Shown here: piece by piece, positions 10,298 through 19,254 of the stretch
Layout of the letters: each line of letters begins with the position of its first letter
How positions within the stretch are numbered: position 1 is the stretch's first letter
Assembly: GCF_001746415.1 (NCBI RefSeq)
Contig: NZ_MEHJ01000001.1
Coordinates: 5,338,501-5,402,500 of the forward strand
Source of the DNA: Streptomyces agglomeratus
Lineage (GTDB): Bacteria > Actinomycetota > Actinomycetes > Streptomycetales > Streptomycetaceae
Direction of reading: 5' to 3'
DNA: 64,000 nucleotides
Program-made: the position numbers and the translations under genes
Notes under the pieces: generated by a model
The model's input: the letters and a program-made list of their open reading frames with translations, nothing else
Databases searched by the model: none
Told to the model about the DNA's origin: nothing

Positions 10298-11671
10298 TCA
10301 GTCCCGCGTCGGCGCCCCGCTCGCCTTCAGCATCCCCTCGCGGTCGACGATCTTCACGCGCTCGCGGCCCTCGGCGGCGCCCAGCGCGCGCTCCGCGCTG
10401 TTGAGGCGGTGCCAGCCCTCCCACGTCGTGTACGCCACGCCCCTGCCCGCGAGGAAGTCCACCACGGCGTCCTCGTCCGGTGCGACGGGAGCGGCCAGGC
10501 GGCCGGCGCCGTGGTCCTCCAGGAGGTTCGCCACCGTCTCGTTGGCGTCGCCCTTGGTGTGGCCGATGAGGCCGATGGGGCCGCGCTTGATCCACCCGGT
10601 GACGTACGTCGACGGAAGGTGCTCGCCCGCCTCGATCACGCGGCCACCCTCGTGCGGGACCGTGCCGGTGGTGAAGTCGAAGGGCAGCTTGGGGAGTTCG
10701 TCGGAAAGGTAACCGACCGCGCGGTAGACGGCCTGCACGTCCCAGGTCTGCGTCTCGCCGGTCCCGGTGACGTTGCCCGTGCCGTCGAGCCGCGTACGTT
10801 CCGTACGCAGGCCGACGACCTTGCCGTCCTCGCCGACGACCTCGGTGGGCGACTCGAAGAAGTGCAGGAAGAGCTTGTGCGGGCGGTCGCCCACGTCGCG
10901 GATCGCCCAGTTCTCCAGGGTCTTCGCGACCATGTCCGCCTGCTTGTTGGCGCGGCGGGTGGCGATGCTGCCGTCGTCGTAGTCGATGTCCTCGGGGTTG
11001 ACGACGACTTCGATGGTCGGGGAGTGGTCGAGCTCGCGCAGTTCCATCGGGCTGAACTTCGCCTGCGCGGGGCCGCGGCGGCCGAAGACGTGGATCTCGC
11101 GGGCCTTGTTGACGGCGAGACCGTCGTAGACGTTCGGCGGGATCTCGGTGGGCAGCAGCTCGTCGGCGGTCTTCGCGAGGATGCGGGCCACGTCCAGGGC
11201 GACGTTGCCGACGCCGAGCACGGCGACCTTCTCGGCGTCCAGCGGCCAGGTGCGCGGGACGTCCGGGTGGCCGTCGTACCAGGAGACGAAGTCCGCCGCG
11301 CCGTACGAGCCGTCGAGGCCGATGCCGGGTATGTCCATCGCCCGGTCCGCGCTCGCGCCGGTCGAGAAGATCACCGCGTCGTAGAACGCGCGCAGGTCGT
11401 CCAGGCCGATGTCGGACGGGTAGTCGACGTTCCCGAAGAGGCGTATCTGCGGCTTGTCGAGCACCTGGTGGAGGGCGGTGATGATGCCCTTGATGCGCGG
11501 GTGGTCGGGCGCGACGCCGTACCGGATCAGTCCGAAGGGAGCGGGCATCCGCTCGAAGAGGTCGATGGAGACCCCGGGGTCGGTCGCGGCGTCGGACTTC
11601 AGCAGGGCGTCAGCGGCGTAGATTCCGGCCGGACCGGCGCCGACGATCGCGACCCTCAGGGGGCGGGCCAT
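10298..11671 (-). CDS. fprA: Ferredoxin-NADP reductase, FprA (adrenodoxin reductase) type
   Basis: A 457-aa FAD enzyme moving electrons between NADPH and ferredoxin. The FAD-binding motif is VAIVGAGPAGIYAADALL at the N terminus, the NADP-binding motif VAVLGVGNVALDVARIL at about 155-175, and the family segment FEHRFGLIRYGVAPDH-like appears here as PFGLIRYGVAPDHPRIKG. The ATG at 11671 begins the conserved core and follows AAGGGA; nine further in-frame codons to 11698 are not needed. It converges on the TerB-like gene and diverges from recO. Confidence 0.92.
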   Translation of the reverse strand: MARPLRVAIVGAGPAGIYAADALLKSDAATDPGVSIDLFERMPAPFGLIRYGVAPDHPRIKGIITALHQVLDKPQIRLFGNVDYPSDIGLDDLRAFYDAVIFSTGASADRAMDIPGIGLDGSYGAADFVSWYDGHPDVPRTWPLDAEKVAVLGVGNVALDVARILAKTADELLPTEIPPNVYDGLAVNKAREIHVFGRRGPAQAKFSPMELRELDHSPTIEVVVNPEDIDYDDGSIATRRANKQADMVAKTLENWAIRDVGDRPHKLFLHFFESPTEVVGEDGKVVGLRTERTRLDGTGNVTGTGETQTWDVQAVYRAVGYLSDELPKLPFDFTTGTVPHEGGRVIEAGEHLPSTYVTGWIKRGPIGLIGHTKGDANETVANLLEDHGAGRLAAPVAPDEDAVVDFLAGRGVAYTTWEGWHRLNSAERALGAAEGRERVKIVDREGMLKASGAPTRD

Positions 11672-11732
11672 GGGGGATTTCCCTTCGGGTGGCGACAACT
11701 GTCTCGTGCGTCACCCTAGGCAACGAAATGCC

Positions 11733-11780
11733 GGGTCAGGTACCTGACCCCCTCCTATGACCTCATAAGCAGTTCTTATG
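11733..11780. promoter_or_regulatory. Two palindromes in the fprA-recO intergenic region
   Basis: GGGTCAGGTACCTGACCC (11733-11750) is a perfect 18-bp palindrome. CATAAG-CAGTT-CTTATG (11764-11780) is a perfect 6-bp inverted repeat. A possible minus-strand -10 TAGGGT (11718-11713) follows the first, which suggests control of fprA. Confidence 0.55.
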
Positions 11781-11863
11781 GGTACTCAAAGGCGGGCTTG
11801 ATGACGTGCGGCCCCTCGGACCGGTGCGGGCCCCGGACGGAGCGGGCGGCCGGCCCGGTGGGC

Positions 11864-11875
11864 GAGAATGGACGC
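11864..11875 (+). promoter_or_regulatory. Leaderless-type -10 before recO
   Basis: GAGAAT (11864-11869) is 6 nt from the recO ATG with no ribosome-binding site. The first base departs from TANNNT, but the spacing equals that of other genes in the window. Confidence 0.4.
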
Positions 11876-12622
11876 ATGACCCTGTTCCGCGACGACGGCA
11901 TCGTGCTGCGCACCCAGAAGCTGGGTGAGGCGGACCGGATCATCACGCTGCTCACGCGCGGACACGGCCGCGTACGCGCCGTCGCGCGGGGCGTGCGGCG
12001 GACCAAGTCGAAGTTCGGCGCGCGGCTGGAGCCCTTCTCCCACGTCGACGTGCAGTTCTTCTCGCGCGGCAGCGAACTCGTCGGGCGCGGCCTGCCGCTG
12101 TGCACGCAGAGCGAGACCATCGCTCCGTACGGCGGCGGAATCGTCACGGACTACGGCCGCTACACCGCCGGTACGGCGATGCTGGAGACCGCCGAGCGGT
12201 TCACCGACCACGAGGGCGAGCCGGCCGTACAGCAGTACCTTCTGCTCGTCGGCGGGCTGCGTACCCTCGCCCGCGGGGAGCACGCGCCGAACCTCATCCT
12301 CGACGCCTTCCTGCTGCGCTCGCTGGCCGTCAACGGCTACGCGCCGAGCTTCGACGACTGCGCGCGGTGCGGCCTGCACGGGCCCAACCGTTTCTTCTCG
12401 GTCGCCGCCGGCGGCGTCATATGCGGCGACTGCCGGGTGCCGGGAAGCGTCGTACCCTCGGCGGAGGCCGTCGGGCTGCTCAGCGCACTCCTCACGGGGG
12501 ACTGGGCGACGGCCGACAGCTGTGAGGCGCGGCACGTCAGGGAGGGCAGCGGGCTGGTGTCGGCTTACCTGCACTGGCACTTGGAGCGCGGACTGCGCTC
12601 GCTGCGGTATGTGGAAAAGTGA
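11876..12622 (+). CDS. recO: DNA repair protein RecO
   Basis: A 248-aa recombination mediator that loads RecA in the RecFOR pathway. The N-terminal OB-fold begins [20 protein letters not shown]. The central helical part follows, and a C-terminal zinc site has CARCGLHG and CGDC. Length and domain order are normal. The ATG at 11876 matches the conserved N terminus; upstream in-frame codons (to 11798) are unsupported. recO is followed by uppS 20 nt later, a common actinobacterial pair. Confidence 0.94.
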   Translation: MTLFRDDGIVLRTQKLGEADRIITLLTRGHGRVRAVARGVRRTKSKFGARLEPFSHVDVQFFSRGSELVGRGLPLCTQSETIAPYGGGIVTDYGRYTAGTAMLETAERFTDHEGEPAVQQYLLLVGGLRTLARGEHAPNLILDAFLLRSLAVNGYAPSFDDCARCGLHGPNRFFSVAAGGVICGDCRVPGSVVPSAEAVGLLSALLTGDWATADSCEARHVREGSGLVSAYLHWHLERGLRSLRYVEK

Positions 12623-12642
12623 ATCGAGGGAGAGAGAAGCTC

Positions 12643-13470
12643 ATGGCACGACGCGGGATTCTGGGCCGTAACCGGCGCGAGTACAAGACGCCGGAGCCGC
12701 ACCCGTCCGGTGCCCGGCCGCCGAAGATCCCCAGCGAGCTCGTCCCGGAGCACGTGGCCGTCGTCATGGACGGCAACGGCCGCTGGGCGAAGGAACGCGG
12801 GCTTCCGCGCACCGAGGGCCACAAGGTCGGCGAGGGCGTCGTGCTCGACGTACTCAAGGGCTGCCTCGAAATGGGCGTCAAGAACCTCTCCCTGTATGCC
12901 TTCTCCACCGAGAACTGGAAGCGCTCCCCCGAGGAGGTGCGCTTCCTGATGAACTTCAACCGGGACGTCATCCGCCGCCGCCGCGACGAGATGGACGAGC
13001 TCGGCATCCGCATCCGCTGGACCGGCCGCATGCCGAAGATGTGGAAGTCCGTCGTCCAGGAGCTCCAGGTGGCTCAGGAGCAGACCAAGGACAACGACGC
13101 GATGACGCTGTACTTCTGCGTCAACTACGGCGGGCGGGCCGAGATCGCGGACGCGGCCCAGGCGATCGCGCGCGACGTCGCGGCGGGCCGGCTCGACCCG
13201 TCGAAGGTCAACGAGAAGACCTTCGCGAAGTACATGTACTACCCGGACATGCCGGACGTCGACCTCTTCGTGCGCCCCAGCGGCGAGCAGCGCACGTCCA
13301 ACTACCTGATCTGGCAGAGCGCGTACGCCGAGATGGTCTTCCAGGACGTCCTGTGGCCCGACTTCGACCGCCGCGACCTGTGGCGGGCCTGCGTCGAGTA
13401 CGCCTCCCGCGACCGGCGCTTCGGCGGCGCCGTCCCGAACGAGGAGCAGCTCGCCGCGGGCAGCATGTAG
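12643..13470 (+). CDS. uppS: Isoprenyl transferase (undecaprenyl/decaprenyl diphosphate synthase)
   Basis: A 275-aa cis-prenyltransferase that makes the long polyprenyl diphosphate carrier for peptidoglycan. Motifs are [20 protein letters not shown] (catalytic Asp), then [10 protein letters not shown] and [20 protein letters not shown] near the C terminus. The 35-residue N-terminal extension is usual for actinobacteria. The ATG at 12643 follows GGGAGAGAG; a GTG at 12619 overlapping recO is less likely. Confidence 0.95.
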   Translation: MARRGILGRNRREYKTPEPHPSGARPPKIPSELVPEHVAVVMDGNGRWAKERGLPRTEGHKVGEGVVLDVLKGCLEMGVKNLSLYAFSTENWKRSPEEVRFLMNFNRDVIRRRRDEMDELGIRIRWTGRMPKMWKSVVQELQVAQEQTKDNDAMTLYFCVNYGGRAEIADAAQAIARDVAAGRLDPSKVNEKTFAKYMYYPDMPDVDLFVRPSGEQRTSNYLIWQSAYAEMVFQDVLWPDFDRRDLWRACVEYASRDRRFGGAVPNEEQLAAGSM

Positions 13471-13488
13471 GGCGGCGCGGGGCCGCCC
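13470..13488. terminator. Short hairpin after uppS
   Basis: GGGCGGC, a 5-nt loop, GCCGCCC, directly after the uppS stop. It is short and may be a weak terminator. Confidence 0.4.
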
Positions 13489-13500
13489 GGACCGCGTCGC

Positions 13501-13514
13501 TAGGATCCCGCCCC
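13501..13514 (+). promoter_or_regulatory. Leaderless-type -10 (TAGGAT)
   Basis: TAGGAT (13501-13506) fits TANNNT and lies 8 nt before the ATG at 13515, with only pyrimidine-rich sequence between. Confidence 0.5.
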
Positions 13515-14042
13515 ATGGATGATCAGGGGCGGGGCATGATCCAGGCCGCGGAGACCGTCGAGCTGACCTACCGGCCGACGCGCGGCGACATTCTGGCGGG
13601 CATCCGGGCGCGCGAGCGCGTCCGGCGGCTCGACGCGCTGCGGTGGGCGTTGGTCGCGCTGATGGCGGGCCTGGGCCTGCTGCTGACGCTGTCCCCGGAC
13701 GGCGCGGGGGCGATGAACGTCCTCGTGTACGGGCCGCTCGCCCTGTTCGTGTGGTCGGTCCCGCACCTTCAGGCCGGCCACGTGCTGCGCGCGGTGCGAC
13801 GGCAGGGCGAATACCGTACGACGGTCACCGGGACGGGCGTGTCGGCCGCCGCCGAGCACGCGGCCCTGACCGCGCGCTGGTCGCTCTTCCGGGGCTACCG
13901 GGAGACCCCCGGCCATTTCGTCCTGCTCGGCGGGGACCCGAACATCCTGTGCCTGGAGGTCCTGCCCAAGAGGGGACTCGGAGACCCGGAGGACGCCGAC
14001 CTGCTTCGGACGATCCTCGACCGGAACCTGAAGCGGCTCTGA
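13515..14042 (+). CDS. YcxB-like membrane protein
   Basis: A 175-aa protein with two adjacent transmembrane helices (WALVALMAGLGLLLTL and LVYGPLALFVWSVPHL, about 50-95) and a C-terminal cytosolic domain with the YcxB pattern YRTTVTGTGV...ARWSLFRGYRETPGHFVLL. Function of the family is unknown. The start could also be ATG 13536 (MIQAAETVEL), which is nearer other family N termini. It converges on zur across a very strong terminator. Confidence 0.75.
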   Translation: MDDQGRGMIQAAETVELTYRPTRGDILAGIRARERVRRLDALRWALVALMAGLGLLLTLSPDGAGAMNVLVYGPLALFVWSVPHLQAGHVLRAVRRQGEYRTTVTGTGVSAAAEHAALTARWSLFRGYRETPGHFVLLGGDPNILCLEVLPKRGLGDPEDADLLRTILDRNLKRL

Positions 14043-14053
14043 GGCGCCGCGAG

Positions 14054-14107
14054 TACGCGTGCGGGCCCGTACCGGGACATGTCGTCCGGTACGGGCCCGC
14101 ACGCGTA
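14054..14107. terminator. Perfect 22-bp bidirectional terminator
   Basis: Arms 14054-14075 and 14086-14107 are exactly complementary over 22 bp with a 10-nt loop. It lies between the convergent YcxB-like gene and zur and must isolate them well. Confidence 0.9.
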
Positions 14108-14115
14108 TTACCGCG

Positions 14116-14535
14116 TCAGACGCTTGCCGCGCACTCCACGCAGGTGCCGAAGATCTCGACGGTGTGGGCCACGTTCACGTAGCCGTGCTGCGCGGCGATG
14201 GCCTCCGCCCACTTCTCGACCGCGGGGCCCTCGACCTCGACGGCCTTGCCGCACACCCGGCACACCAGGTGGTGGTGGTGCTCACCGCTCGAACAGCGGC
14301 GGTACACCGCCTCGCCCTCGCTGGTGCGCAGTACGTCCACCTCACCGGCGTCGGCGAGGGACTGAAGGGTGCGATAGACCGTCGTCAGCCCCACCGAGTC
14401 GCCCCGGTGCTTGAGCATGTCGTGAAGCTCCTGCGCGCTGCGGAACTCGTCCACCTCGTCGAGCGCGGCCGCTACGGCGGCCCGCTGCCGGGTGGACCGG
14501 CCACGCACCGGGGATGGGGTTCCCGCAGTGGTCAC
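14116..14535 (-). CDS. zur: Zinc uptake repressor Zur (Fur family)
   Basis: A 139-aa zinc-sensing repressor. The winged helix covers about 10-75 (STRQRAAVAAALDEVDEFRS, then LTTVYRTLQSLADAGEVDVL). The metal sites are HHHHLVCRVCGKAVEVEG and the C-terminal CGTCVECA, giving the structural CxxC pairs. It sits at the end of the znuA-znuC-znuB genes, so it most likely represses its own operon when zinc is plentiful. The GTG at 14535 is chosen for AGAGGAGG 5 nt upstream. Confidence 0.93.
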   Translation of the reverse strand: MTTAGTPSPVRGRSTRQRAAVAAALDEVDEFRSAQELHDMLKHRGDSVGLTTVYRTLQSLADAGEVDVLRTSEGEAVYRRCSSGEHHHHLVCRVCGKAVEVEGPAVEKWAEAIAAQHGYVNVAHTVEIFGTCVECAASV

Positions 14536-14600
14536 AGGTGCCTCCTCTGGTCGCCCGTACGTATGCCGGGCCATTCTGCCAGGTCGATGCCGAGCGGCGG

Positions 14601-15515
14601 TCAGACCTTGACGCCGTTGGCGGGGCGGGAGCCGTCCGGCAGCCCACCCGCCTCCACGCTACAGGCGGCGGCCGAACCTGCCTCCGCCTCGCTCACGGCC
14701 CTGGCCCGGCGCCTGGCGAGCGGGGTGACGAGCGCGGTCAGCGCGAAGAAGACACCGATCGCCAGCAGCACGCTCGTCGCGCCCGGCGGCACTTCGTACT
14801 CGTACGAGGTCACCGTGCCGGCCAGCGTCACGGCCGTGCCGATGGCCACGGCCAGCACGAACGTGACCTTGAAGGACCGGGTGATCTGCTGCGCCGCCGC
14901 CACCGGCACCACCATCAGCGCGCTGACCAGCAGCAGTCCCACCACGCGCATCGCGACGGTGACCGTGACTGCGGCGGTGACCGCGATCAGCAGATTCAGG
15001 GCGCGCACCGGCAGCCCGGTCACCCGCGCGAACTCCTCGTCCTGGCTGACCGCGAAGAGATGGCGGCGCAGGCCGACCGTGACCAGCATCACAAAGGCGG
15101 CGAGGGCGCACATGGCGACGACATCGGCGTCCGAGACGGTCGACAGCGAGCCGAAGAGGTACGACATGAGGTTGGAGTTGGAGCCGCCCGGCGCCAGGTT
15201 GATCAGCAGGACACCGCCCGCCATGCCGCCGTAGAAGAGCATGGCCAGCGCCATGTCGCCGCGCATGCGCCCGTACCAGCGGATCAGCTCCATCGCGACG
15301 GCGCCGGCCACCGAGACGAGCGCGGCCATCCACACCGGATTGGCGTTCAGGAGGAAGCCGAGGCCGACGCCGGTCATCGCGACGTGGCCGATGCCGTCGC
15401 CCATCAGGGCCTGGCGGCGCTGTACGAGGTAGATGCCGACGGCGGGGGCGGTGATGCCGACGAGGACGGCGGCGAGCAGGGCCCGCTGCATGAAGGCTGT
15501 TTCGAGGATTTCCAT
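14601..15515 (-). CDS. znuB: Zinc ABC transporter permease
   Basis: A 304-aa inner-membrane permease of the ABC-3 family with about eight hydrophobic helices, including RALLAAVLVGITAPAVGIYL, and the conserved LMGDGIGHVAMTGVGLGFLL. It forms the channel with the ZnuC ATPase and receives zinc from ZnuA. It starts 2 nt after the znuC stop. The last about 40 residues are hydrophilic and low in conservation. Confidence 0.92.
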   Translation of the reverse strand: MEILETAFMQRALLAAVLVGITAPAVGIYLVQRRQALMGDGIGHVAMTGVGLGFLLNANPVWMAALVSVAGAVAMELIRWYGRMRGDMALAMLFYGGMAGGVLLINLAPGGSNSNLMSYLFGSLSTVSDADVVAMCALAAFVMLVTVGLRRHLFAVSQDEEFARVTGLPVRALNLLIAVTAAVTVTVAMRVVGLLLVSALMVVPVAAAQQITRSFKVTFVLAVAIGTAVTLAGTVTSYEYEVPPGATSVLLAIGVFFALTALVTPLARRRARAVSEAEAGSAAACSVEAGGLPDGSRPANGVKV

Positions 15516-15517
15516 GA

Positions 15518-16285
15518 TCAGGTCAGCAGTCCCGTCCGGACGCGCTCGGAATCCGAGTGCGGGTGTACGTGGTCGTGGCCGGGCAGCGCGTGCTGGCCCA
15601 GCGCCTCCGGGGGCGGCCCGTCGTGCGTGACGCAGCCGTCGCGCAGGACGACCGCGCGGTCGATCAGGGGCTCCAGGGCGCCCAGCTCATGGAGTACCAG
15701 CAGGACGGTCGTACCGGCCACCACCTGCTCGCGCAGCGTCGCCGCGAGGATCTCCTGGCTGGCCAGGTCCACGCCCGCCATCGGTTCGTCCATGATCAGC
15801 AGCTCCGGCTCGGAGGCGAGCGCCCGCGCGATGAGGACACGCTGGTGCTGGCCGCCGGAGAGGGCGTTCACGGAGTCCTTGGCGCGGTCCGCGAGCCCTA
15901 CGAGCTCGATGGCGCGGTGCACGGCGGCGCGGTCGGCCTTCGAGGGCCACCGCAGCTTCGCCCGGGACAGCCGCCCGGAGGAGACGACCTCGTAGACGGT
16001 CGCGGGTACGCCGCTGGCGGCCGTCGTGCGCTGCGGTACGTATCCGACGCGCGACCAGTCGCGGAAGCGGCGCAGCGGCGTACCGAAGAGCTCGACGGAG
16101 CCGCCGGTGAGCGGCACCTGGCCGATCACGGAACGTACGGCCGTCGACTTGCCCGAGCCGTTGGCGCCGAGCAGCGACACGACCTCACCGCGGTGCACGG
16201 TGAGGTCGATGCCGCGCAGCACCGGGCGCGAGCCGAGCGTGGCCGTGGCGCCGCGCAGGGATATGACGGGCTGCTCTGGCTTCAT
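15518..16285 (-). CDS. znuC: Zinc ABC transporter ATP-binding protein
   Basis: A 255-aa ABC ATPase. Walker A is GANGSGKST, the Q-loop VGYVPQRTTA, the signature LSGGQHQR, Walker B LLIMDEPMAGVD, and the switch His is in VLLVLHELGAL. It powers ZnuB. The ATG at 16285 has CGGAGG 8 nt upstream; an upstream GTG at 16333 overlaps the znuA stop (GTGA) and would add 16 residues not typical of the family, so either start is possible. Confidence 0.92.
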   Translation of the reverse strand: MKPEQPVISLRGATATLGSRPVLRGIDLTVHRGEVVSLLGANGSGKSTAVRSVIGQVPLTGGSVELFGTPLRRFRDWSRVGYVPQRTTAASGVPATVYEVVSSGRLSRAKLRWPSKADRAAVHRAIELVGLADRAKDSVNALSGGQHQRVLIARALASEPELLIMDEPMAGVDLASQEILAATLREQVVAGTTVLLVLHELGALEPLIDRAVVLRDGCVTHDGPPPEALGQHALPGHDHVHPHSDSERVRTGLLT

Positions 16286-16329
16286 GGCTCGCGCCTCCGA
16301 TGCTGCTGGTGCTGCTGGGGTGATCTGCT

Positions 16330-17331
16330 TCACTTCGCGCCGAGGGCCTTCTCCAGCGCGGCGAGGTTCGACTCCATGACCTCGGCGTAGTCAGCGCCCT
16401 TGGACCTGTCCGTGATTCCCTCCAGCGGGTCCAGGACGTCCGTCTTGAGGCCGGTGTCGCCCGCGAGGGTCTTGGCGGTCTTGTCGCTGACGAGCGTCTC
16501 GAAGAAGACCGTGGTGACCTTGTCGTCCTTGGCGGTCTTCTGGAGCGTCTTCATGCGGGAGAGGCTGGGCTCGGACTCGGGGTCGATGCCGCTGATGCTC
16601 TCCTGCTTGAGGTCGTAGCGCTCGGCGAGGTACCCGAAGGCGGCGTGGGTCGTGATGAACGTCCGGGTGTCGGTGTTCTTCAGCCCCTTCTCGAACTTCG
16701 CGTGCAGCCCGTCGAGCTTGGCGACCAGGGCGTCGGTGTTCTTCTTGTACGCGGCGGCGTTGTCGGGGTCGGCCTTCTCCAGGGCCTTGCCGACGCCCTT
16801 GGCGACCTCGGCGTACTTCACCGGGTCCAGCCAGAGGTGGGGGTCGCCGCCGGCCTCGGAGTGGTCGTGGCCGTCTTCCGCGGCGTTTTCGTCCGCGTGC
16901 TCGTCCGCGTGCTCACCGGCGTGCTCGTCGGTGTGCTCTTCGGCGCTGTGCTCTTCGAGCTGGGTGAGGCCGGCGGCGTCGACGGTGTTCTTCACACCGG
17001 ACTGCGCGACCGCCTCGTCGACGGCGGGCTGGAGGCCCTTGAGGTAGAGCACGAAGTCCGCTTCGCCGAGCCCGGCGGTCTGCTTCGGGCTGAGCTCCAG
17101 GTCGTGCGGCTCCACACCCGGCTTCGTCAGGGTCGATACGGCGACGTGCTCGCCGCCTATCTCCTCGGCCAGGTACTGCATGGGGTAGAACGACGCCACC
17201 ACGTCGAGCTTGCCCTCGCCGTTCTTGGCGGCGGTGCCGGAGGATGAAGAGCAGGCGCTGACAGCCATCAGGCCGAGCGCGACGGCTCCGGCGGAAGCGG
17301 CGGTGGGTATGAGGCGTCGTCGTACGTTCAT
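16330..17331 (-). CDS. znuA: Zinc ABC transporter substrate-binding lipoprotein
   Basis: A 333-aa lipoprotein. The signal peptide ends in the lipobox AVSAC, so Cys about 26 is lipidated and anchors it outside the membrane. The cluster A-1/ZnuA fold follows, with PGVEPHDLELSPKQ (metal His) and THAAFGYLAERY. A long His/Asp/Glu loop at about 128-165 (repeated HxDEHA-like units, then DGHDH) is the typical zinc-gathering loop. The ATG at 17331 is chosen because a promoter and two Zur-like boxes end at it. Confidence 0.93.
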   Translation of the reverse strand: MNVRRRLIPTAASAGAVALGLMAVSACSSSSGTAAKNGEGKLDVVASFYPMQYLAEEIGGEHVAVSTLTKPGVEPHDLELSPKQTAGLGEADFVLYLKGLQPAVDEAVAQSGVKNTVDAAGLTQLEEHSAEEHTDEHAGEHADEHADENAAEDGHDHSEAGGDPHLWLDPVKYAEVAKGVGKALEKADPDNAAAYKKNTDALVAKLDGLHAKFEKGLKNTDTRTFITTHAAFGYLAERYDLKQESISGIDPESEPSLSRMKTLQKTAKDDKVTTVFFETLVSDKTAKTLAGDTGLKTDVLDPLEGITDRSKGADYAEVMESNLAALEKALGAK

Positions 17332-17368
17332 GACACCCATTTTCAACTAAAGTGGAAACGATTGTCAA
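17331..17368 (-). promoter_or_regulatory. znuA promoter with two Zur-like boxes
   Basis: On the minus strand TTGACA (17368-17363), an 18-nt spacer and GAAAAT (17344-17339) lie 7 nt before the znuA ATG. Two related 15-mers cover it: TGACAATCGTTTCCA (17367-17353) over the -35 and TGAAAATGGGTGTCA (17345-17331) over the -10. They are exactly 22 bp apart, two helical turns, as expected for cooperative Fur-family dimers. Confidence 0.7.
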
Positions 17369-17427
17369 TAATGCCGGGTGTGATCTGAGCCCCGGCCGCT
17401 GCCGCGCTCCCTTACCCGGGTACCGAT

Positions 17428-17458
17428 TTGATCCGGGGGGTACGAGCGCCGGTAATCT
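17428..17458 (+). promoter_or_regulatory. Probable glyS promoter
   Basis: TTGATC (17428-17433) and TAATCT (17453-17458) with a 19-nt spacer, upstream of the glyS GTG at 17500. No T-box leader was recognised. Confidence 0.45.
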
Positions 17459-17499
17459 GAATCATTCGCGTTCGTCGTCGTCGTAATGAAGAGAGCACC

Positions 17500-18885
17500 G
17501 TGGCCGCCGACAAGATCGACACCATCGTCAGCCTGAGCAAGCGCCGTGGCTTCGTCTACCCGTGCAGTGAGATCTACGGCGGCTCCCGGGCCGCCTGGGA
17601 CTACGGACCGCTGGGTGTCGAGCTCAAGGAGAACATCAAGCGCCAGTGGTGGCGCTCCATGGTCATCGCGCGCGAGGACGTCGTCGGTCTCGACTCCTCG
17701 GTGATCCTGGCCCCCGAGGTGTGGGAGGCGTCCGGCCACGTCGCGACGTTCTCCGACCCGCTCACCGAATGCACCGCCTGTCACAAGCGTCACCGCGCGG
17801 ACCACCTGATCGAGGCGTACGAGGCCAAGCACAACGGCCGCGCCCCCGAGAACGGCCTTGCCGACGTCAACTGCCCGAACTGCGGCACCAAGGGCCAGTT
17901 CACCGAGCCCAAGCAGTTCTCCGGCATGCTGGAGACCCACCTCGGCCCGACCCAGGACACCGGCTCGCGCGCCTTCCTGCGTCCCGAGACCGCGCAGGGC
18001 ATTTTCACCAACTTCGCCCAGGTGCAGCAGACTTCCCGCAAGAAGCCGCCGTTCGGCATCGCGCAGATGGGCAAGTCCTTCCGCAACGAGATCACGCCCG
18101 GCAACTTCATCTTCCGCACGCGCGAGTTCGAGCAGATGGAGATGGAGTTCTTCGTCAAGCCGGGCGAGGACGAGCAGTGGCAGGAATACTGGATGGAGCA
18201 GCGCTGGAGCTGGTACCGCGAGCTTGGTCTCCGTGAGGAGAACATGCGCTGGTTCGAGCACCCGGCGGAGAAGCTGTCGCACTACTCGAAGCGCACCGCC
18301 GACATCGAGTACCGCTTCAACTTCGGCGGCAACGAGTTCTCGGAGCTGGAGGGTGTGGCCAACCGCACCGACTTCGACCTCAAGGCGCACTCCAAGGCTT
18401 CCGGCCAGGACCTGTCGTTCTTCGACCAGGAGGCCGGCGAGCGCTGGACTCCGTACGTCATCGAGCCGGCGGCCGGCGTGAACCGCGCCATGCTCGCCTT
18501 CATGCTCGACGCGTACATCGAGGACGAGGCCCCGAACGCCAAGGGCGTCATGGAGAAGCGCACCGTGATGCGCCTCGACCCGCGCCTGGCGCCGGTCAAG
18601 GTGGCCGTTCTGCCGCTGTCGCGCAACCCGCAGCTCTCGCCGAAGGCCAAGGGCCTGGCGACCGACCTGCGCAAGAACTGGAACATCGAGTTCGACGACG
18701 CGGGCGCCATCGGCCGCCGCTACCGCCGTCAGGACGAGATCGGTACGCCGTTCTGCGTGACCGTCGACTTCGACACCCTCGACGACAACGCGGTGACGGT
18801 GCGCGAGCGCGACACCATGAAGCAGGAGCGCGTCTCGCTGGACCAGATCCAGTCGTACCTGGGCGGCCGCCTCCTCGGCTGCTGA
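17500..18885 (+). CDS. glyS: Glycyl-tRNA synthetase (alpha2 type)
   Basis: A 461-aa class II aminoacyl-tRNA synthetase of the single-polypeptide, eukaryote/archaeal-like dimeric type used by actinobacteria. The N-terminal [20 protein letters not shown] and central [17 protein letters not shown] (motif 2 region) are clear. CxxC pairs near 85-130 suggest a zinc ribbon in the insertion, and the C-terminal anticodon-binding domain begins at about 365 ([12 protein letters not shown]). The GTG at 17500 follows GAAGAGAG. It diverges from the zinc uptake operon. Confidence 0.95.
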   Translation: MAADKIDTIVSLSKRRGFVYPCSEIYGGSRAAWDYGPLGVELKENIKRQWWRSMVIAREDVVGLDSSVILAPEVWEASGHVATFSDPLTECTACHKRHRADHLIEAYEAKHNGRAPENGLADVNCPNCGTKGQFTEPKQFSGMLETHLGPTQDTGSRAFLRPETAQGIFTNFAQVQQTSRKKPPFGIAQMGKSFRNEITPGNFIFRTREFEQMEMEFFVKPGEDEQWQEYWMEQRWSWYRELGLREENMRWFEHPAEKLSHYSKRTADIEYRFNFGGNEFSELEGVANRTDFDLKAHSKASGQDLSFFDQEAGERWTPYVIEPAAGVNRAMLAFMLDAYIEDEAPNAKGVMEKRTVMRLDPRLAPVKVAVLPLSRNPQLSPKAKGLATDLRKNWNIEFDDAGAIGRRYRRQDEIGTPFCVTVDFDTLDDNAVTVRERDTMKQERVSLDQIQSYLGGRLLGC

Positions 18886-18899
18886 CCCCGCTCGTACGT

Positions 18900-18942
18900 C
18901 CCGAAGACCCCGGTTCCGCACAGCGGAGCCGGGGTCTTCGGG
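18900..18942. terminator. Terminator after glyS
   Basis: Two 19-nt arms (18900-18918 and 18924-18942) pair fully apart from one G-U, with a 5-nt loop, 15 nt after the glyS stop. Confidence 0.88.
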
Positions 18943-18973
18943 CACACTGGGCCCATTCGTACCAGGGGGAGGC

Positions 18974-19189
18974 ATGATGCCGTCGACGACCGGCAGCAAG
19001 GTCCGCAGATGGGATCAGCACGGCCGTGAGCACGTGGTCCAGGTCCAGCGGGCCGGCATGCAGCGTTCGCTGAACTGCGGGACGTGCGGCTGGCGCAAGG
19101 GGGTGCAGTTCCTGCCCTGGCTCAAGGCCGAGGAGCACCTCGCGGAGGCCCACCAGGCGACCGTGGATCCGGCGGGCTCCCGGTCCTGA
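18974..19189 (+). CDS. Small putative zinc-finger protein
   Basis: A 71-aa protein of unknown function. It carries one C2H2-like arrangement, CGTCGWRKG followed about 17 residues later by HLAEAH, so a single zinc finger is plausible. GGGGGAGG at 18965-18971 gives a strong ribosome site for the ATG at 18974. The C terminus is polar and probably disordered. Coding bias fits its neighbours, and it stands alone after the glyS terminator. Confidence 0.65.
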   Translation: MMPSTTGSKVRRWDQHGREHVVQVQRAGMQRSLNCGTCGWRKGVQFLPWLKAEEHLAEAHQATVDPAGSRS

Positions 19190-19254
19190 GCCGTCCGCGC
19201 GGGCGCGTGCGGGCCCCCGGCCCCGTGGCCGGCCGACGAGGGCCCGTCCCGGGG

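Noticed and set aside
17331..17500. T-box riboswitch upstream of glyS
   Set aside because: The leader is under 50 nt after the likely promoter and has no T-box sequence or antiterminator.
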